A stretch of DNA of 64,000 nucleotides from Pusillimonas sp. (GCF_029263785.1 NZ_JAJUFE010000007.1:1-64000), one strand, 5' to 3'; shown: positions 46,688 to 55,932, numbered from the stretch's first letter. Numbers and translations: made by a program. Notes: a model not told the origin generated them from the sequence alone.

Positions 46688-47608
46688 ATGGAGCTGACGC
46701 TGTTGATCGAGCTGGCGCTGAACGGGCTCCAGTTCGGCCTCATGCTGTTCTTGCTGGCGGCGGGCCTGACGCTCGTCTTCGGCATCATGGATTTCATCAA
46801 CCTTGCCCACGGTTCCCTTTACATGCTGGGCGCGTATTTCGCTGCGTCTTTTGTCATGGCTACCGATTCGTTCTGGCTGGGTTTGTTGCTGGCGGTGGCA
46901 GCAACCATGGTGGCGGGGGTCATCCTCGAAGTTCTGGTCTTTCGAAGGCTGTACCAGCGCAACCACATGTCCCAGGTGTTGGCCACCTTCGCACTGATAC
47001 TGATTTTCAATGAAGGCGCACGTATGGTGTGGGGCGAACAGCCCCTGCGCCTCAACACCCCTGCCCTGCTCTCGGAGCCCGTCCAGATAATGCCGGGCTT
47101 TTATTACTCATCGTTCCGTCTGTTCATCATTGTCACGGGGCTGGCCGTTGCAGCGGCCCTATATGTGCTGGTTACCAAAACGCGGGTGGGCATGCGGGTT
47201 CGCGCCGGCGCCTCGAACCGCGAAATGGCAACCGCCATGGGCGTAAACATAAAAACCATATTCACATTGCTCTTTGCCTTCGGTGCCGCGCTGTGCGCCA
47301 TTGCAGGTGCCTTGCTGGGAACGATATTGTCGGTTCAGGTAGGCATGGGCGAGAGCATATTGATACTGGCTTTCGTGGTGATTGTGGTGGGTGGAATCGG
47401 CTCCATTCGCGGTGCACTCATCGGCTCAATACTTGTCGGCTGCGTAGACACCATCAGCCGGACGCTGCTGCCTTCAATGTTGCACGCAGTCATGCCGCCA
47501 GCTGTGGCGTCAAGTCTGGGGCCGGCGCTGGCTTCAATACTGATCTATCTCCTTATGGCCGCAGTGCTGTTCTTCAAGCCAGAAGGCCTGTTCCCTGCCC
47601 GCAGCTAA
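46688..47608 (+). CDS. livH: ABC transporter permease, branched-chain amino acid type (LivH-like)
   Basis: 306-aa permease with about eight helices and LivH signatures ALNGLQFGLMLFLLAAGLTL, GIMDFINLAHGSLYMLGAYF and VVGGIGSIRGALIGS. The ATG at 46688 follows GGAGA; upstream codons from 46577 are not membrane-like. HAAT-family transporters of this type often import aromatic acids, and the Rieske operon downstream makes that likely here. Confidence 0.92.
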   Translation: MELTLLIELALNGLQFGLMLFLLAAGLTLVFGIMDFINLAHGSLYMLGAYFAASFVMATDSFWLGLLLAVAATMVAGVILEVLVFRRLYQRNHMSQVLATFALILIFNEGARMVWGEQPLRLNTPALLSEPVQIMPGFYYSSFRLFIIVTGLAVAAALYVLVTKTRVGMRVRAGASNREMATAMGVNIKTIFTLLFAFGAALCAIAGALLGTILSVQVGMGESILILAFVVIVVGGIGSIRGALIGSILVGCVDTISRTLLPSMLHAVMPPAVASSLGPALASILIYLLMAAVLFFKPEGLFPARS

Positions 47609-47617
47609 GGAGCCACC

Positions 47618-48583
47618 ATGCACAGTACTTTGCACCACCGTCTGTCAGGTCCCTGGATGGCTGTCCTGCTGGTCCTGCTTTTCGCCTTCCCACCCGTGGC
47701 CACATTCTTCGGCCAGGATTTCTACATCAGTTTTGGCTCTCGCCTGATCATCTTCGCCCTGGTTGCCTCCAGCCTCAATCTCATCCTGGGCTTTGGCGGC
47801 ATGGTCAGTCTGGGTCATGCCGCCTATTTTGGGGCCGGGGCCTACGTGGTGGCCATACTCATGTATCACGACATTGCGTCGGCATGGATCAGCTGGCCCG
47901 CCGCCGTGTTATTGGGCGCAGCACTGGCCTTCCTGATCGGACTTGTCTGCCTGCGCACACGAGGCGTGTATTTCATCATGATCACCCTGGCCTTTGCGCA
48001 AATGACCTATTACATCTTTGTATCGCTACGAAGCTACGGGGGTGACGACGGGCTGGCCATTACAAGACGGTCTTCCTTCGTTCTGGATCTGGCTTCCGAC
48101 ACGGTCTTTTACTATGTCTGCCTGGTCCTGACGGTGCTGGTACTCTTTTTCATGCATCGCCTCATCAATGCCAGGTTCGGTCGCGTGTTGCAGGGCATAC
48201 GCGAAAACGAAACACGCATGCTGGCCATTGGATACCCGGTGTTTCGTTACAAGCTGGTTGCCTTCGTGATAGCGGGCGCCATAGCCGCACTCGGAGGCGC
48301 ACTGTTCGCCAACCAGAACTACATGGCCAGTCCCAGCCAATTGCACTGGATGCAATCGGGCACACTGATGGTCATGGTACTGGTGGGTGGGCTGGGATAC
48401 TTCTTTGGCGGGGTCATCGGCGCCGTGACCTTGCTCTTGCTCGAAGAAATACTCATGGCGTACACCACCCACTGGGCCTTTTACCTTGGCTTCATCCTGC
48501 TGGCCATTGTGCTGTTCCTGCCCAACGGATTGGCCAGCCTTACCTTGCGCAGAACCGAAGGCGCTACCGGAGTCAGGTCATGA
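47618..48583 (+). CDS. livM: ABC transporter permease, branched-chain amino acid type (LivM-like)
   Basis: 321-aa second permease. Typical segments are LIIFALVASSLNLILGFGGMVSLGHAAYFGAGAY and GRVLQGIRENETRMLAIGY, the latter the coupling loop to the ATPases. RBS AAGGAG. It ends in an ATGA overlap with livG. Confidence 0.92.
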   Translation: MHSTLHHRLSGPWMAVLLVLLFAFPPVATFFGQDFYISFGSRLIIFALVASSLNLILGFGGMVSLGHAAYFGAGAYVVAILMYHDIASAWISWPAAVLLGAALAFLIGLVCLRTRGVYFIMITLAFAQMTYYIFVSLRSYGGDDGLAITRRSSFVLDLASDTVFYYVCLVLTVLVLFFMHRLINARFGRVLQGIRENETRMLAIGYPVFRYKLVAFVIAGAIAALGGALFANQNYMASPSQLHWMQSGTLMVMVLVGGLGYFFGGVIGAVTLLLLEEILMAYTTHWAFYLGFILLAIVLFLPNGLASLTLRRTEGATGVRS

Positions 48584-49335
48584 CAGCACCACTACTCGAG
48601 TTACGTGGTCTGGTGCGTCGCTACGGCGGCATCCTGGCCACCGATCACCTCGACCTGACGGTTATCGAAGGCGAAACCCATGCCATCATCGGCCCGAACG
48701 GCGCCGGCAAGACCACCCTTATCCAGCAAATCTCCGGCGGCCTCAGCCCCGACGAGGGCAACATCATTTTTCAGGGCAAAGACATCACGCATCTTCCCAT
48801 GAACCAGCGTGTTCATCGGGGCCTTGCACGCTCTTACCAAATTACCAACATCTTTCGTCAATGCACCGTCCTGGATAACCTTGCTTTGGCGGTTCAGGCA
48901 AGGTCGGGTTCCAGCATGCGGTTCTGGCGACCGGCAATGTCAGAATCTCGGGTCATTGACGAAGCGCGCGCCCTGGCCGATAAAATCGGTCTTGGCGGAC
49001 GCCTTGACACCTTGTCGGGAAACCTGGCCCACGGGGAGCAGCGCCTGCTTGAAGTCGGGCTGGCCCTTGCAACACGTCCCCGTCTGTTGCTGCTCGATGA
49101 GCCCATGGCAGGCATGGGCCCCAAAGAGTCTCGCAGTCTGATGCCGCTCGTGCAATCGCTTAGCGAAGAACTGTCTGTACTGCTCGTCGAGCACGACATG
49201 GAGACCGTGTTCCAGTTGGCCGATCGCATCTCGGTACTGGTATCGGGCAGAGTCATCGCCACGGGCACCCCAGACGAAATTCGCCACAACGCCGAAGTAC
49301 GCAAGGCCTATTTGGGCGATGAGGTCAGCGCATGA
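48580..49335 (+). CDS. livG: ABC transporter ATP-binding protein (LivG-like)
   Basis: 251-aa ATPase with Walker A GPNGAGKTT, signature NLAHGEQRLLEVGLAL (variant LAHGEQ for LSGGQ, usual in LivG), Walker B LLLLDEPMAG and switch His in LLVEHDME. Pairs with LivF. Overlaps both neighbours by 4 bases. Confidence 0.93.
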   Translation: MTAPLLELRGLVRRYGGILATDHLDLTVIEGETHAIIGPNGAGKTTLIQQISGGLSPDEGNIIFQGKDITHLPMNQRVHRGLARSYQITNIFRQCTVLDNLALAVQARSGSSMRFWRPAMSESRVIDEARALADKIGLGGRLDTLSGNLAHGEQRLLEVGLALATRPRLLLLDEPMAGMGPKESRSLMPLVQSLSEELSVLLVEHDMETVFQLADRISVLVSGRVIATGTPDEIRHNAEVRKAYLGDEVSA

Positions 49336-50042
49336 AACCTTTGCTCGAAGTCCACGCCATTGAAACCGCCTATGGCAGCAGCCAGATACTGTTTGGCATC
49401 GACCTGACCATCCAGGCGGGGCAGACAGCCACGCTGCTGGGACGTAACGGAATGGGGAAAACAACCACTGTGCGTTCCGTACTTGGTCTGACACCCATCC
49501 GTAGTGGGACAATCCGCTTCGACGGACACGACATCGGGCGCTGGAGCGCTGATCGCATTGCACGTCTTGGCGTTGCAGTAGTTCCCGAAGGCAGGCATAT
49601 CTTCCCCAACCTGTCGGTCCGCGAAAATCTTGTCGCCTTTGCTTGCAACCGCAGTGGAACCGATCAACCCTGGACACTCGAACGCGTGTTTGCGCTGTTT
49701 CCGCGTTTGCGCGAACGCGCAAACAACATGGGCAATCAGCTTTCCGGAGGCGAACAGCAGATGCTGGCCATTGGGCGCGCCCTGATGACCAACCCAAAAC
49801 TGCTTATTCTTGATGAAGCGACCGAAGGGCTGGCCCCCCTGATTCGCGAAGAGATCTGGCAATGCCTGAACCAGCTTCGCAATATGGGGCAAACAACCCT
49901 GGTCATAGACAAATACGTTCAAAGGCTTATCGAGCTGGCCGACCAGCACACCATCATCGAGCGCGGCCAGGTGGTATGGAACGGAAGCTCGGATACCTTG
50001 CGACAGTCGCCTGAAATCTGGGAACGCTACGTGGGCGTTTGA
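49332..50042 (+). CDS. livF: ABC transporter ATP-binding protein (LivF-like)
   Basis: 236-aa ATPase with Walker A GRNGMGKTT, signature NQLSGGEQQMLAIGRAL and Walker B LLILDEATEG. The switch region reads LVIDKYVQ: the His of the usual EH(D/N) is replaced by Lys, a feature also seen in some LivF-type subunits. Last gene of livHMGF. Confidence 0.92.
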   Translation: MKPLLEVHAIETAYGSSQILFGIDLTIQAGQTATLLGRNGMGKTTTVRSVLGLTPIRSGTIRFDGHDIGRWSADRIARLGVAVVPEGRHIFPNLSVRENLVAFACNRSGTDQPWTLERVFALFPRLRERANNMGNQLSGGEQQMLAIGRALMTNPKLLILDEATEGLAPLIREEIWQCLNQLRNMGQTTLVIDKYVQRLIELADQHTIIERGQVVWNGSSDTLRQSPEIWERYVGV

Positions 50043-50085
50043 CCCACACCAGCCAGGCAGGCCCGCCCCCCAGCAACTGCCATCC

Positions 50086-51066
50086 CTATGCCTGCAAGGT
50101 TTCCAGGGGCGTGCGCCCGTAACGCTCTCGATATCGGGTGCAGAAACGGCCCAGATGCGTGAAACCCCAGCGCAGTGCGACATCCGTCACTCGGGTACCC
50201 GGTGGTGCTTGCGTCAGGTCGATATGTGCTCGCTGCATGCGTTGCTCTCGCACGTAGGCCATCGGCGACAGGCCATGGTGCTCTTTGAACGCGGCACAAA
50301 GACCCCGCACGCTCGAGCCGCTGGCCTGAGCGATACGGCCAAGGTCGAGGGGGTCCTGCAAATGAGCGATGATGAATTCCTCGGCCAGCCTCACATTGCG
50401 GCGAGAGGCGCCACTACGCTTTTGCAACAGCTCGGAATAGTTATGTCGCTGACAGAGCAGCAAGTGCTGAATCAGGGTTTCTTCCTGTGCATGGACCCAC
50501 TTGCCTGGCGGACGGTTCTCTGTAAGCTGGAACCAGCAGAGCAAGGCGCTGATCTGATGCTGCCACGAGCGTCCGTGCGGGGTATCCAGGGCGAACTCGG
50601 GGCAAAACTCTACCGGCTTGTCCAGCCGCGCTCCCAGGAGGTTGCTGCACGACGCCTCAATCCGCTCTCGCGGTATCTTGAGCAGTAGCTGCTCACAGCC
50701 CTCGCTCCAGTCCAGACGTATCGGAAGAGTGGGCGATATCAGCGCCCCCATACGCGAATCGGCAGCCACTATCGAATCGCCTACAGAGATCTGCGCCGAA
50801 CCGTGCAGGGGCACCTGAAAAAGCAGGAAACGCCGTAGTTCGCCAGGTGCAATGTGAACGGCCGCGCCATAGCGCAGCAACAAAAGCGAGACCTCTCCCA
50901 ATTGCAGACACCGTAAAAAGGAATCGACCTTGCCGGAGCGCCAGACCAGATCGTGTTCTTTCAGCGCGCCCGTAGTGGCCAGCTTGGCCTCTTGGGGGTC
51001 TGTGGATGCAAACAGGGGTGACGCATTGTACAGCGGAGTCAAGCCCGATTTAAACCAAGGTTCCAT
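50086..51066 (-). CDS. AraC/XylS-family transcriptional regulator
   Basis: 326-aa activator with an AraC-binding-like N-terminal domain and a C-terminal double HTH. The end region VTDVALRWGFTHLGRFCTRYRERYGRTPLETL closely follows the XylS/benzoate-regulator pattern. It diverges from the binding protein and dioxygenase operon, and XylS-type sites lie between them. The start at 51066 (MEPWFKSGL) is preferred to 51150, but its ribosome site is weak. The inducer is probably an aromatic carboxylate (inference). Confidence 0.9.
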   Translation of the reverse strand: MEPWFKSGLTPLYNASPLFASTDPQEAKLATTGALKEHDLVWRSGKVDSFLRCLQLGEVSLLLLRYGAAVHIAPGELRRFLLFQVPLHGSAQISVGDSIVAADSRMGALISPTLPIRLDWSEGCEQLLLKIPRERIEASCSNLLGARLDKPVEFCPEFALDTPHGRSWQHQISALLCWFQLTENRPPGKWVHAQEETLIQHLLLCQRHNYSELLQKRSGASRRNVRLAEEFIIAHLQDPLDLGRIAQASGSSVRGLCAAFKEHHGLSPMAYVREQRMQRAHIDLTQAPPGTRVTDVALRWGFTHLGRFCTRYRERYGRTPLETLQA

Positions 51067-51105
51067 CGTACGGCCCTCATAAGCGGTAAATGCACAGGCA
51101 AATGT

Positions 51106-51140
51106 TGCACGAGCTGGCTCAAATTTGCCAGAAAAGGATA
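51106..51140 (+). promoter_or_regulatory. XylS-type direct-repeat activator sites upstream of the dioxygenase operon
   Basis: TGCA-N6-GGCTC at 51106-51120 and TGCC-N6-GGATA at 51126-51140 match the XylS half-site TGCA-N6-GGNTA and are 20 bp apart. A further TGCA lies at 51091. The proximal site ends about 110 bp before the start codon, with TACACA/CATATA -10-like sequences at 51158-51170. Confidence 0.6.
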
Positions 51141-51249
51141 GCCGCGCCAATTCAACCTACACATCATATAAGGAAGCTCTGCACTTCGGAACTGCCTTAG
51201 ATCAGGGCTTTCCACAGTACAACTGCATAAAAATACGGAGACAACGCAT

Positions 51250-52440
51250 ATGAAACCCGCCTCGTTCAAGCTTGGCCTGCTCGCTGCTGCGTGTGCAGCC
51301 GCACTAACCCTCTCGCCGGCCCATGCCGCGGATTCCATCAAGGTAGGCTTCCTGTCGACTCTTTCGGGACCGGGCGGCGCCCTGGGAATCGATATCCGCG
51401 ACGGCTTTCAACTGGCACTAAAGCATGCCGGGGGCAAGCTTGGCGACCTGGACACCGAAGTCATCGTCGTCGACGATCAACAAAAGGCCGATATTGGCCG
51501 GCAGGCTACCGACCGGCTTATCAAGCGTGACCGCGTCGACGTCATGACCGGAATGGTGTTTTCAAATGTCCTTTTACCACTGATGCCCAGCATCCTGTCC
51601 AGTGACACGATCTATATCTCGACCAACACTGGTCCGGCCGATTACGCCGGCAAGGACTGCAATCCGAATTTCTTTGTGGTCTCTTGGCAAAACGAAGACA
51701 TTCCCGCAGCCATGGGCAGATATGTCACCGAACAAAAGCACAAGAGCGTTTTCCTGATTGCACCCAATTACCCTGGGGGACGCGAGTCTATCGGTGGTTT
51801 CAAGCGTCTGTACAAAGGCGAGATCGCTGACGAAGTCTACGTCAAGCTTGGCCAGCTTGATTTTTCGGCAGAGCTTGCCCAGGCTCGCGCATCGGGTGCC
51901 GATTCCGTGTTCTTCTTCCTTCCCGGGGGCATGGGAATCAGCTTCATCAAGCAGCTCGAAAGCTCCGGCCTATCCAAGAACATGAAGATCTATATGCCGG
52001 GATTCTCGGGCGACCAGGACACCATCAAGGCTGTCGGTGACCCCATGGTGGGCACCTTCAACTCTTCGCAATGGTCACCTGATCTGGACAACCCGCAGAA
52101 CAAGAAGTTTGTGGCCGATTTCGAAAAGGAATACGGACGCATCCCCACGCTGTACGCGTCGCAGGGCTACGACGCCGCCATGTTGCTCGATGCAGCCGTA
52201 CGAGATGTCAAGGGCAAGATCGAAGACAAAGACGCGTTCCGCCAGGCACTGCGAGCCGCAAATTTCAAATCGGTGCGCGGCGATTTCAAGTTCAACACCA
52301 ATCAGTACCCCATCCAGGATTACTACCTGCGAGAAGTCATCAAGGACGACCAGGGCCGCATCACCAACAAAGTCGTAAGCACCATTCTGGAGGACTATCA
52401 AGACCCGTTCGCCGCCGAATGCAAGATGGGTCAGTCATAG
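51250..52440 (+). CDS. ABC transporter periplasmic substrate-binding protein (LivK-like)
   Basis: 396-aa periplasmic-binding protein with a Sec signal (AAACAAALTLSPAHA-A) and the type I fold (KVGFLSTLSGPGGALGIDIRDGFQLAL, YASQGYDAAMLLDAAVRDV). It delivers ligand to LivHMGF. It is separated from those genes by the regulator but placed first in the dioxygenase operon, which suggests the ligand is the dioxygenase substrate. Confidence 0.92.
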   Translation: MKPASFKLGLLAAACAAALTLSPAHAADSIKVGFLSTLSGPGGALGIDIRDGFQLALKHAGGKLGDLDTEVIVVDDQQKADIGRQATDRLIKRDRVDVMTGMVFSNVLLPLMPSILSSDTIYISTNTGPADYAGKDCNPNFFVVSWQNEDIPAAMGRYVTEQKHKSVFLIAPNYPGGRESIGGFKRLYKGEIADEVYVKLGQLDFSAELAQARASGADSVFFFLPGGMGISFIKQLESSGLSKNMKIYMPGFSGDQDTIKAVGDPMVGTFNSSQWSPDLDNPQNKKFVADFEKEYGRIPTLYASQGYDAAMLLDAAVRDVKGKIEDKDAFRQALRAANFKSVRGDFKFNTNQYPIQDYYLREVIKDDQGRITNKVVSTILEDYQDPFAAECKMGQS

Positions 52441-52464
52441 GCAGTCAAAAGCAGGAGCATCACC

Positions 52465-53769
52465 ATGTCGTACAGCAACGAACGCATCGCCGAACTCGTC
52501 CGGCCCGACAGCGTCCACAAGTCGGTCTACACTGACCCCGAGCTGTTCGAGCTGGAAATGGACCGGATCTATGGTCGTGCCTGGATTTACGCAGGGCATG
52601 AAAGCCAGGTGCCGAATGTGGGCGATTATCACACTACCCTCATCGGCAACCAGGATGTCATCATGGTACGTGGCACCGACAACAAGGTCCATGTGCTTTA
52701 CAACCGCTGCCCGCACAAAGGTGCCATGCTTGTGGCGCGCGGAAGTGGCAACGCGGGCAAGTTCTTCAGATGTCCGTACCATGCCTGGACATTCAAGCTT
52801 GATGGCAACCACCTTGCTGCGCCAATCCGCCGGGGTTTCGAAGGGACCACCTTTGATCCGGCCTCACCCGAGTTCTCGATGCGGCCGCTTGCCCGTGTCG
52901 AAAGCTACCGTGGGTTCGTGTTTGTCAGCCAGGCCGCCGAGGGCCCCGCCCTGCTTGATTTCCTCGGCGGGGTGCGTTCTTCCATCGACAACCTTTGCGA
53001 TCGCTCACCCTTGGGCGAAGTCGAAGTGGCCGGCGGGTCGTTCAAGGTCATGCAACCTTCCAACTGGAAGGTCTTCTACGAAAACCTGCACGACACCATG
53101 CATGCCAATGTCACGCACGAATCATCGTATTCGTCGGCCCGCAAGCAAGCCGAAGCGTTTGACAAGATGCCCCTTGAGCTGCACATCATGGATGGCAACG
53201 GCGAACCCTACGAATTCTGGGAAAAGCTCTCGCTGGTCGCATTTGATTACGGCCATGGCTATATGGAAGGCATTTTCAACCCGGGCGCCATCGATACCGA
53301 TCCCGTCACGCGAGCCCATTACGAATCTCTGGTCGAGGCATACGGCAAGGAGCGCGCGCTGGCCATCCTCGGAGAAAACCGCCACAACACCATCATCTAT
53401 GGCAGCGGATCCCCGCACACCGTCTTTCAGCAGTTCAGGGTCATCCGCCCCATTGCAGTAGACCGTACCATGGTCGAGATCCAGGTCTTCAAGTTGAAAG
53501 GTGCTCCGGAAGCAATCTTCAAGCGGGGCCTCATGTACGCCAATCTGATCAATTCGCCTTCGTCCAACGTCATGCCCGACGACCTCGAGCTGTATGGTCG
53601 TTGCCAGCAGGGAAACACCACACATGGTGGGGACTGGGTAAGCCAGCACCGCTATGCAGGTACCGACAGGCCGATTGAAGGTGGCATGACCTCCATCAAC
53701 GGCACCAGCGAATTACCGATGCGCAACCAGTTCAAGGCCTGGAAGCAATACATGCTTGGCCAGGTCTGA
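52465..53769 (+). CDS. Aromatic ring-hydroxylating dioxygenase, alpha (Rieske) subunit
   Basis: 434-aa catalytic subunit. The Rieske [2Fe-2S] site is Cys82-x-His84...Cys103-x2-His106 (RCPHKG, RCPYHAW). The mononuclear iron site is Asp210-x2-His213-x4-His218 (LHDTMHANVTH). It adds both atoms of O2 to an aromatic ring to form a cis-diol. The length and the partner beta subunit fit benzoate-, anthranilate- or halobenzoate-type enzymes. The substrate is not defined by sequence. No ferredoxin or reductase gene is in the operon. Confidence 0.92.
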   Translation: MSYSNERIAELVRPDSVHKSVYTDPELFELEMDRIYGRAWIYAGHESQVPNVGDYHTTLIGNQDVIMVRGTDNKVHVLYNRCPHKGAMLVARGSGNAGKFFRCPYHAWTFKLDGNHLAAPIRRGFEGTTFDPASPEFSMRPLARVESYRGFVFVSQAAEGPALLDFLGGVRSSIDNLCDRSPLGEVEVAGGSFKVMQPSNWKVFYENLHDTMHANVTHESSYSSARKQAEAFDKMPLELHIMDGNGEPYEFWEKLSLVAFDYGHGYMEGIFNPGAIDTDPVTRAHYESLVEAYGKERALAILGENRHNTIIYGSGSPHTVFQQFRVIRPIAVDRTMVEIQVFKLKGAPEAIFKRGLMYANLINSPSSNVMPDDLELYGRCQQGNTTHGGDWVSQHRYAGTDRPIEGGMTSINGTSELPMRNQFKAWKQYMLGQV

Positions 53770-53796
53770 TCCGATTGCAGCAAGGAGTATTTCATT

Positions 53797-54330
53797 ATGC
53801 TATTTGATATCGATCTTGACGTTTCTGCGGTCCCGGCCAAGGACGTTACCGTTCCGCTCGAAACCTATCATCGCATCCAGCAATTCATCTACCACGAGGC
53901 GCGCCTGCTGGACGAGCGCCAGTGGCAGGCCTGGCTCGATCTCTGGACCGATGACGGCATGTACTGGATTCCCCAGCAACATGACCAGAACAGCCCTTTT
54001 GACCACATTTCGCTGTGCTGGGATAACGGCATGTTGCGGGAGTTGCGCCTGCGTACCCTGGACCATCCGCGCAATTGGGCGCAGCAGCCCATCACTCATG
54101 CTACCCGCGTGGTCGGCAACGTCATGGTAGACGGCACCGATCCAGACGGCTGCCTTATCGTTCGCTCCGCCTTTCATATGACCGAGTGGCGCAAGGATCA
54201 ACCACGGCATATGGCCGGGTCTTACATCCATAAACTGGTAACCCACGAAGACAGTTGGCGCATCAGGCTGAAGCAGGTGAACCTCGTCAACTGCGATGCG
54301 GTCCATAGTGCCATTCAGGTCTACATATGA
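53797..54330 (+). CDS. Aromatic ring-hydroxylating dioxygenase, beta subunit
   Basis: 177-aa structural subunit of the cone-shaped NTF2-like family (IYHEARLLDERQWQAWLDLWTDDGMYWIPQ, WRIRLKQVNLVNCD). It forms the alpha3-beta3 hexamer with the preceding gene product. RBS AAGGAG. ATGA overlap with the next gene. Confidence 0.92.
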   Translation: MLFDIDLDVSAVPAKDVTVPLETYHRIQQFIYHEARLLDERQWQAWLDLWTDDGMYWIPQQHDQNSPFDHISLCWDNGMLRELRLRTLDHPRNWAQQPITHATRVVGNVMVDGTDPDGCLIVRSAFHMTEWRKDQPRHMAGSYIHKLVTHEDSWRIRLKQVNLVNCDAVHSAIQVYI

Positions 54331-54944
54331 CCGAGGCACACTACGGGGACACCGCCGTATTGGCCCTGCATTATCAAAACGATGTGCTTCATCCCGAAGG
54401 CGTCATTCGTGTCGGCATCGATGCAAACAGCCCTGAACGGGACCGGCTAATCGCTACTGCCGAAGCCCTGCTCGAGCGGGCCCGGTCACGAGAAATGCCA
54501 ATTGTGCACGTTCGGGTCGCCTACCGGCCAGACGGTGCCGACATCATCCGCAATGCACCCATATTTCGCAATGTCGCTGCCCAGGGAGCAGTACAGGACG
54601 GCACCTGGGGTGCCGAGTTTTATTCCAGTCTTGCGCCCCATTACACCAGCCAACGTGAATTTGTTGTCAAGCACTCGCGCATCAATGCTTTTTTTGGGTC
54701 GCAACTGGAAGAAATCCTGCGGGTATTGGGTGTTTCCCGCTTGCTCGTAGCCGGGGTGGCCACGCATTCGGTCGTCGAAAGCACGGTTCGGCATGCCGTG
54801 GATATGGGCTTCGAGGTCGACGTCGCTGCCGACGCCTGCTCTGCGGCCGATCTTTCCGTACACCGCGCGTCCTTGCACAGCATGAGCCTGATTGCGCGCA
54901 TCCTGAGCTCCGCCGACCTGGCGCAGGCCTATCCAACGGAATGA
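54327..54944 (+). CDS. Isochorismatase-fold protein lacking the catalytic Asp and Cys
   Basis: 205-aa member of the cysteine-hydrolase fold. Compared with the intact relative at 17604, the catalytic Asp is His15 (VLALHYQND against LLVIDMQND) and the catalytic Cys is Val149 (GVATHSVVEST against GVQTQICVEST). Lys115 is kept. It cannot work as a Cys hydrolase; a different chemistry or a binding role is possible. It lies inside the dioxygenase operon, coupled to the beta subunit gene by ATGA. Confidence 0.82.
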   Translation: MTEAHYGDTAVLALHYQNDVLHPEGVIRVGIDANSPERDRLIATAEALLERARSREMPIVHVRVAYRPDGADIIRNAPIFRNVAAQGAVQDGTWGAEFYSSLAPHYTSQREFVVKHSRINAFFGSQLEEILRVLGVSRLLVAGVATHSVVESTVRHAVDMGFEVDVAADACSAADLSVHRASLHSMSLIARILSSADLAQAYPTE

Positions 54945-54989
54945 AACCTCGTTAACCCGTATTAATTCAACAAGCTGCCAGGCATACTC

Positions 54990-55817
54990 ATGACCGACTC
55001 CCGCCCTCTCGTTGATCTGACAGGCAAAACCGCCATCATTACCGGAAGTACACAAGGTCTGGGCGCAGATATTGCCAGAGTATTGGCCCGCTGCGGAGCC
55101 GCGGTAACCATCGTGGGGCGCAACGCCGACAAGGGCAATGAACTCGTGGAATCGCTGCACATCCAGGGGGCCAAGGCCCTGTACAGCTGCACCGATATCC
55201 AGCAAGACGAAGACATCGACGCCTGCCTGCGAAAGACGCTGGAAACTTTCGGACGTCTCGATATCCTCGTCAACAACGCATGCATCTACGAAGATGCCGG
55301 CCTCGCATCCACGCGCGAGCAGTGGCACCACACCTTGGGGGTCAACCTGATCTCTGCAGCCATCTTCACGCAAAAAGCCTGTGCGCTGATGAAGCCGGGC
55401 AGCGTGGTCATCAACCTGGGAAGTACCGGGGGCAAGTTCGGCGCAGCGGGTCGAGCCCTATATCCCGCGTCAAAAGCCGCCATGCTCCAATTCACCAAAA
55501 ACCTCGCTGTCACGCTCGCACCCGACGGCATCCGCGCTGTGGCGGTGTCCCCGGCATGGACATGGTCGCCCTCTGTAGAGCGGCTCAGCCAGGGCTCCCG
55601 CCCGGATGCCGATCGAGTAGGCGCAGCGCTCCACCCTTTGGGGCGGGTCGGACATGGAAGCGAAATAGGCAATGCCGTTGCTTTCCTTGCCAGCGATGCT
55701 GCCTCGTGGATCACCGGAGTCGATATTCCGGTCGATGGCGGCTTCTCGATTCTGGGACCCGACCAGGGACAACCACCCCGGCTATGGTTCGAACGCATTC
55801 TCAAGCAACAAAACTAG
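54990..55817 (+). CDS. SDR-family dehydrogenase, probably cis-dihydrodiol dehydrogenase
   Basis: 275-aa short-chain dehydrogenase with NAD(P) motif TGSTQGLG, NNA in LVNNACIYE, and catalytic Ser and Tyr-x3-Lys (NLGSTGG, YPASK). By position after a ring-hydroxylating dioxygenase it should oxidise the cis-diol to a catechol-type product. Weak ribosome site, 45 bases after the previous gene. Last gene of the operon. Confidence 0.87.
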   Translation: MTDSRPLVDLTGKTAIITGSTQGLGADIARVLARCGAAVTIVGRNADKGNELVESLHIQGAKALYSCTDIQQDEDIDACLRKTLETFGRLDILVNNACIYEDAGLASTREQWHHTLGVNLISAAIFTQKACALMKPGSVVINLGSTGGKFGAAGRALYPASKAAMLQFTKNLAVTLAPDGIRAVAVSPAWTWSPSVERLSQGSRPDADRVGAALHPLGRVGHGSEIGNAVAFLASDAASWITGVDIPVDGGFSILGPDQGQPPRLWFERILKQQN

Positions 55818-55880
55818 CTTATTGGGGTCACATTGCCCCCAGCCCACGCCGCTGGTAAAGTAAATAGTCGGCTCCCGTAT

Positions 55881-55917
55881 GCGCAACGCCTGTTGCGCTT
55901 GGGCCTTTAAAGTTTTT
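55881..55917 (+). terminator. Possible terminator after the dioxygenase operon
   Basis: GCGCAAC-GCCT-GTTGCGC hairpin (55881-55898) is followed after 14 bases by a run of seven T. The distance to the T tract is longer than ideal. It lies 63 bases after the SDR stop. Confidence 0.35.
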
Positions 55918-55932
55918 TTGCGTGTGGGCATC

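Noticed and set aside
47029-48045. 338-aa plus-strand frame across livH and livM
   Set aside because: Out-of-frame reading with Arg/His/Cys bias; both real permeases are intact.
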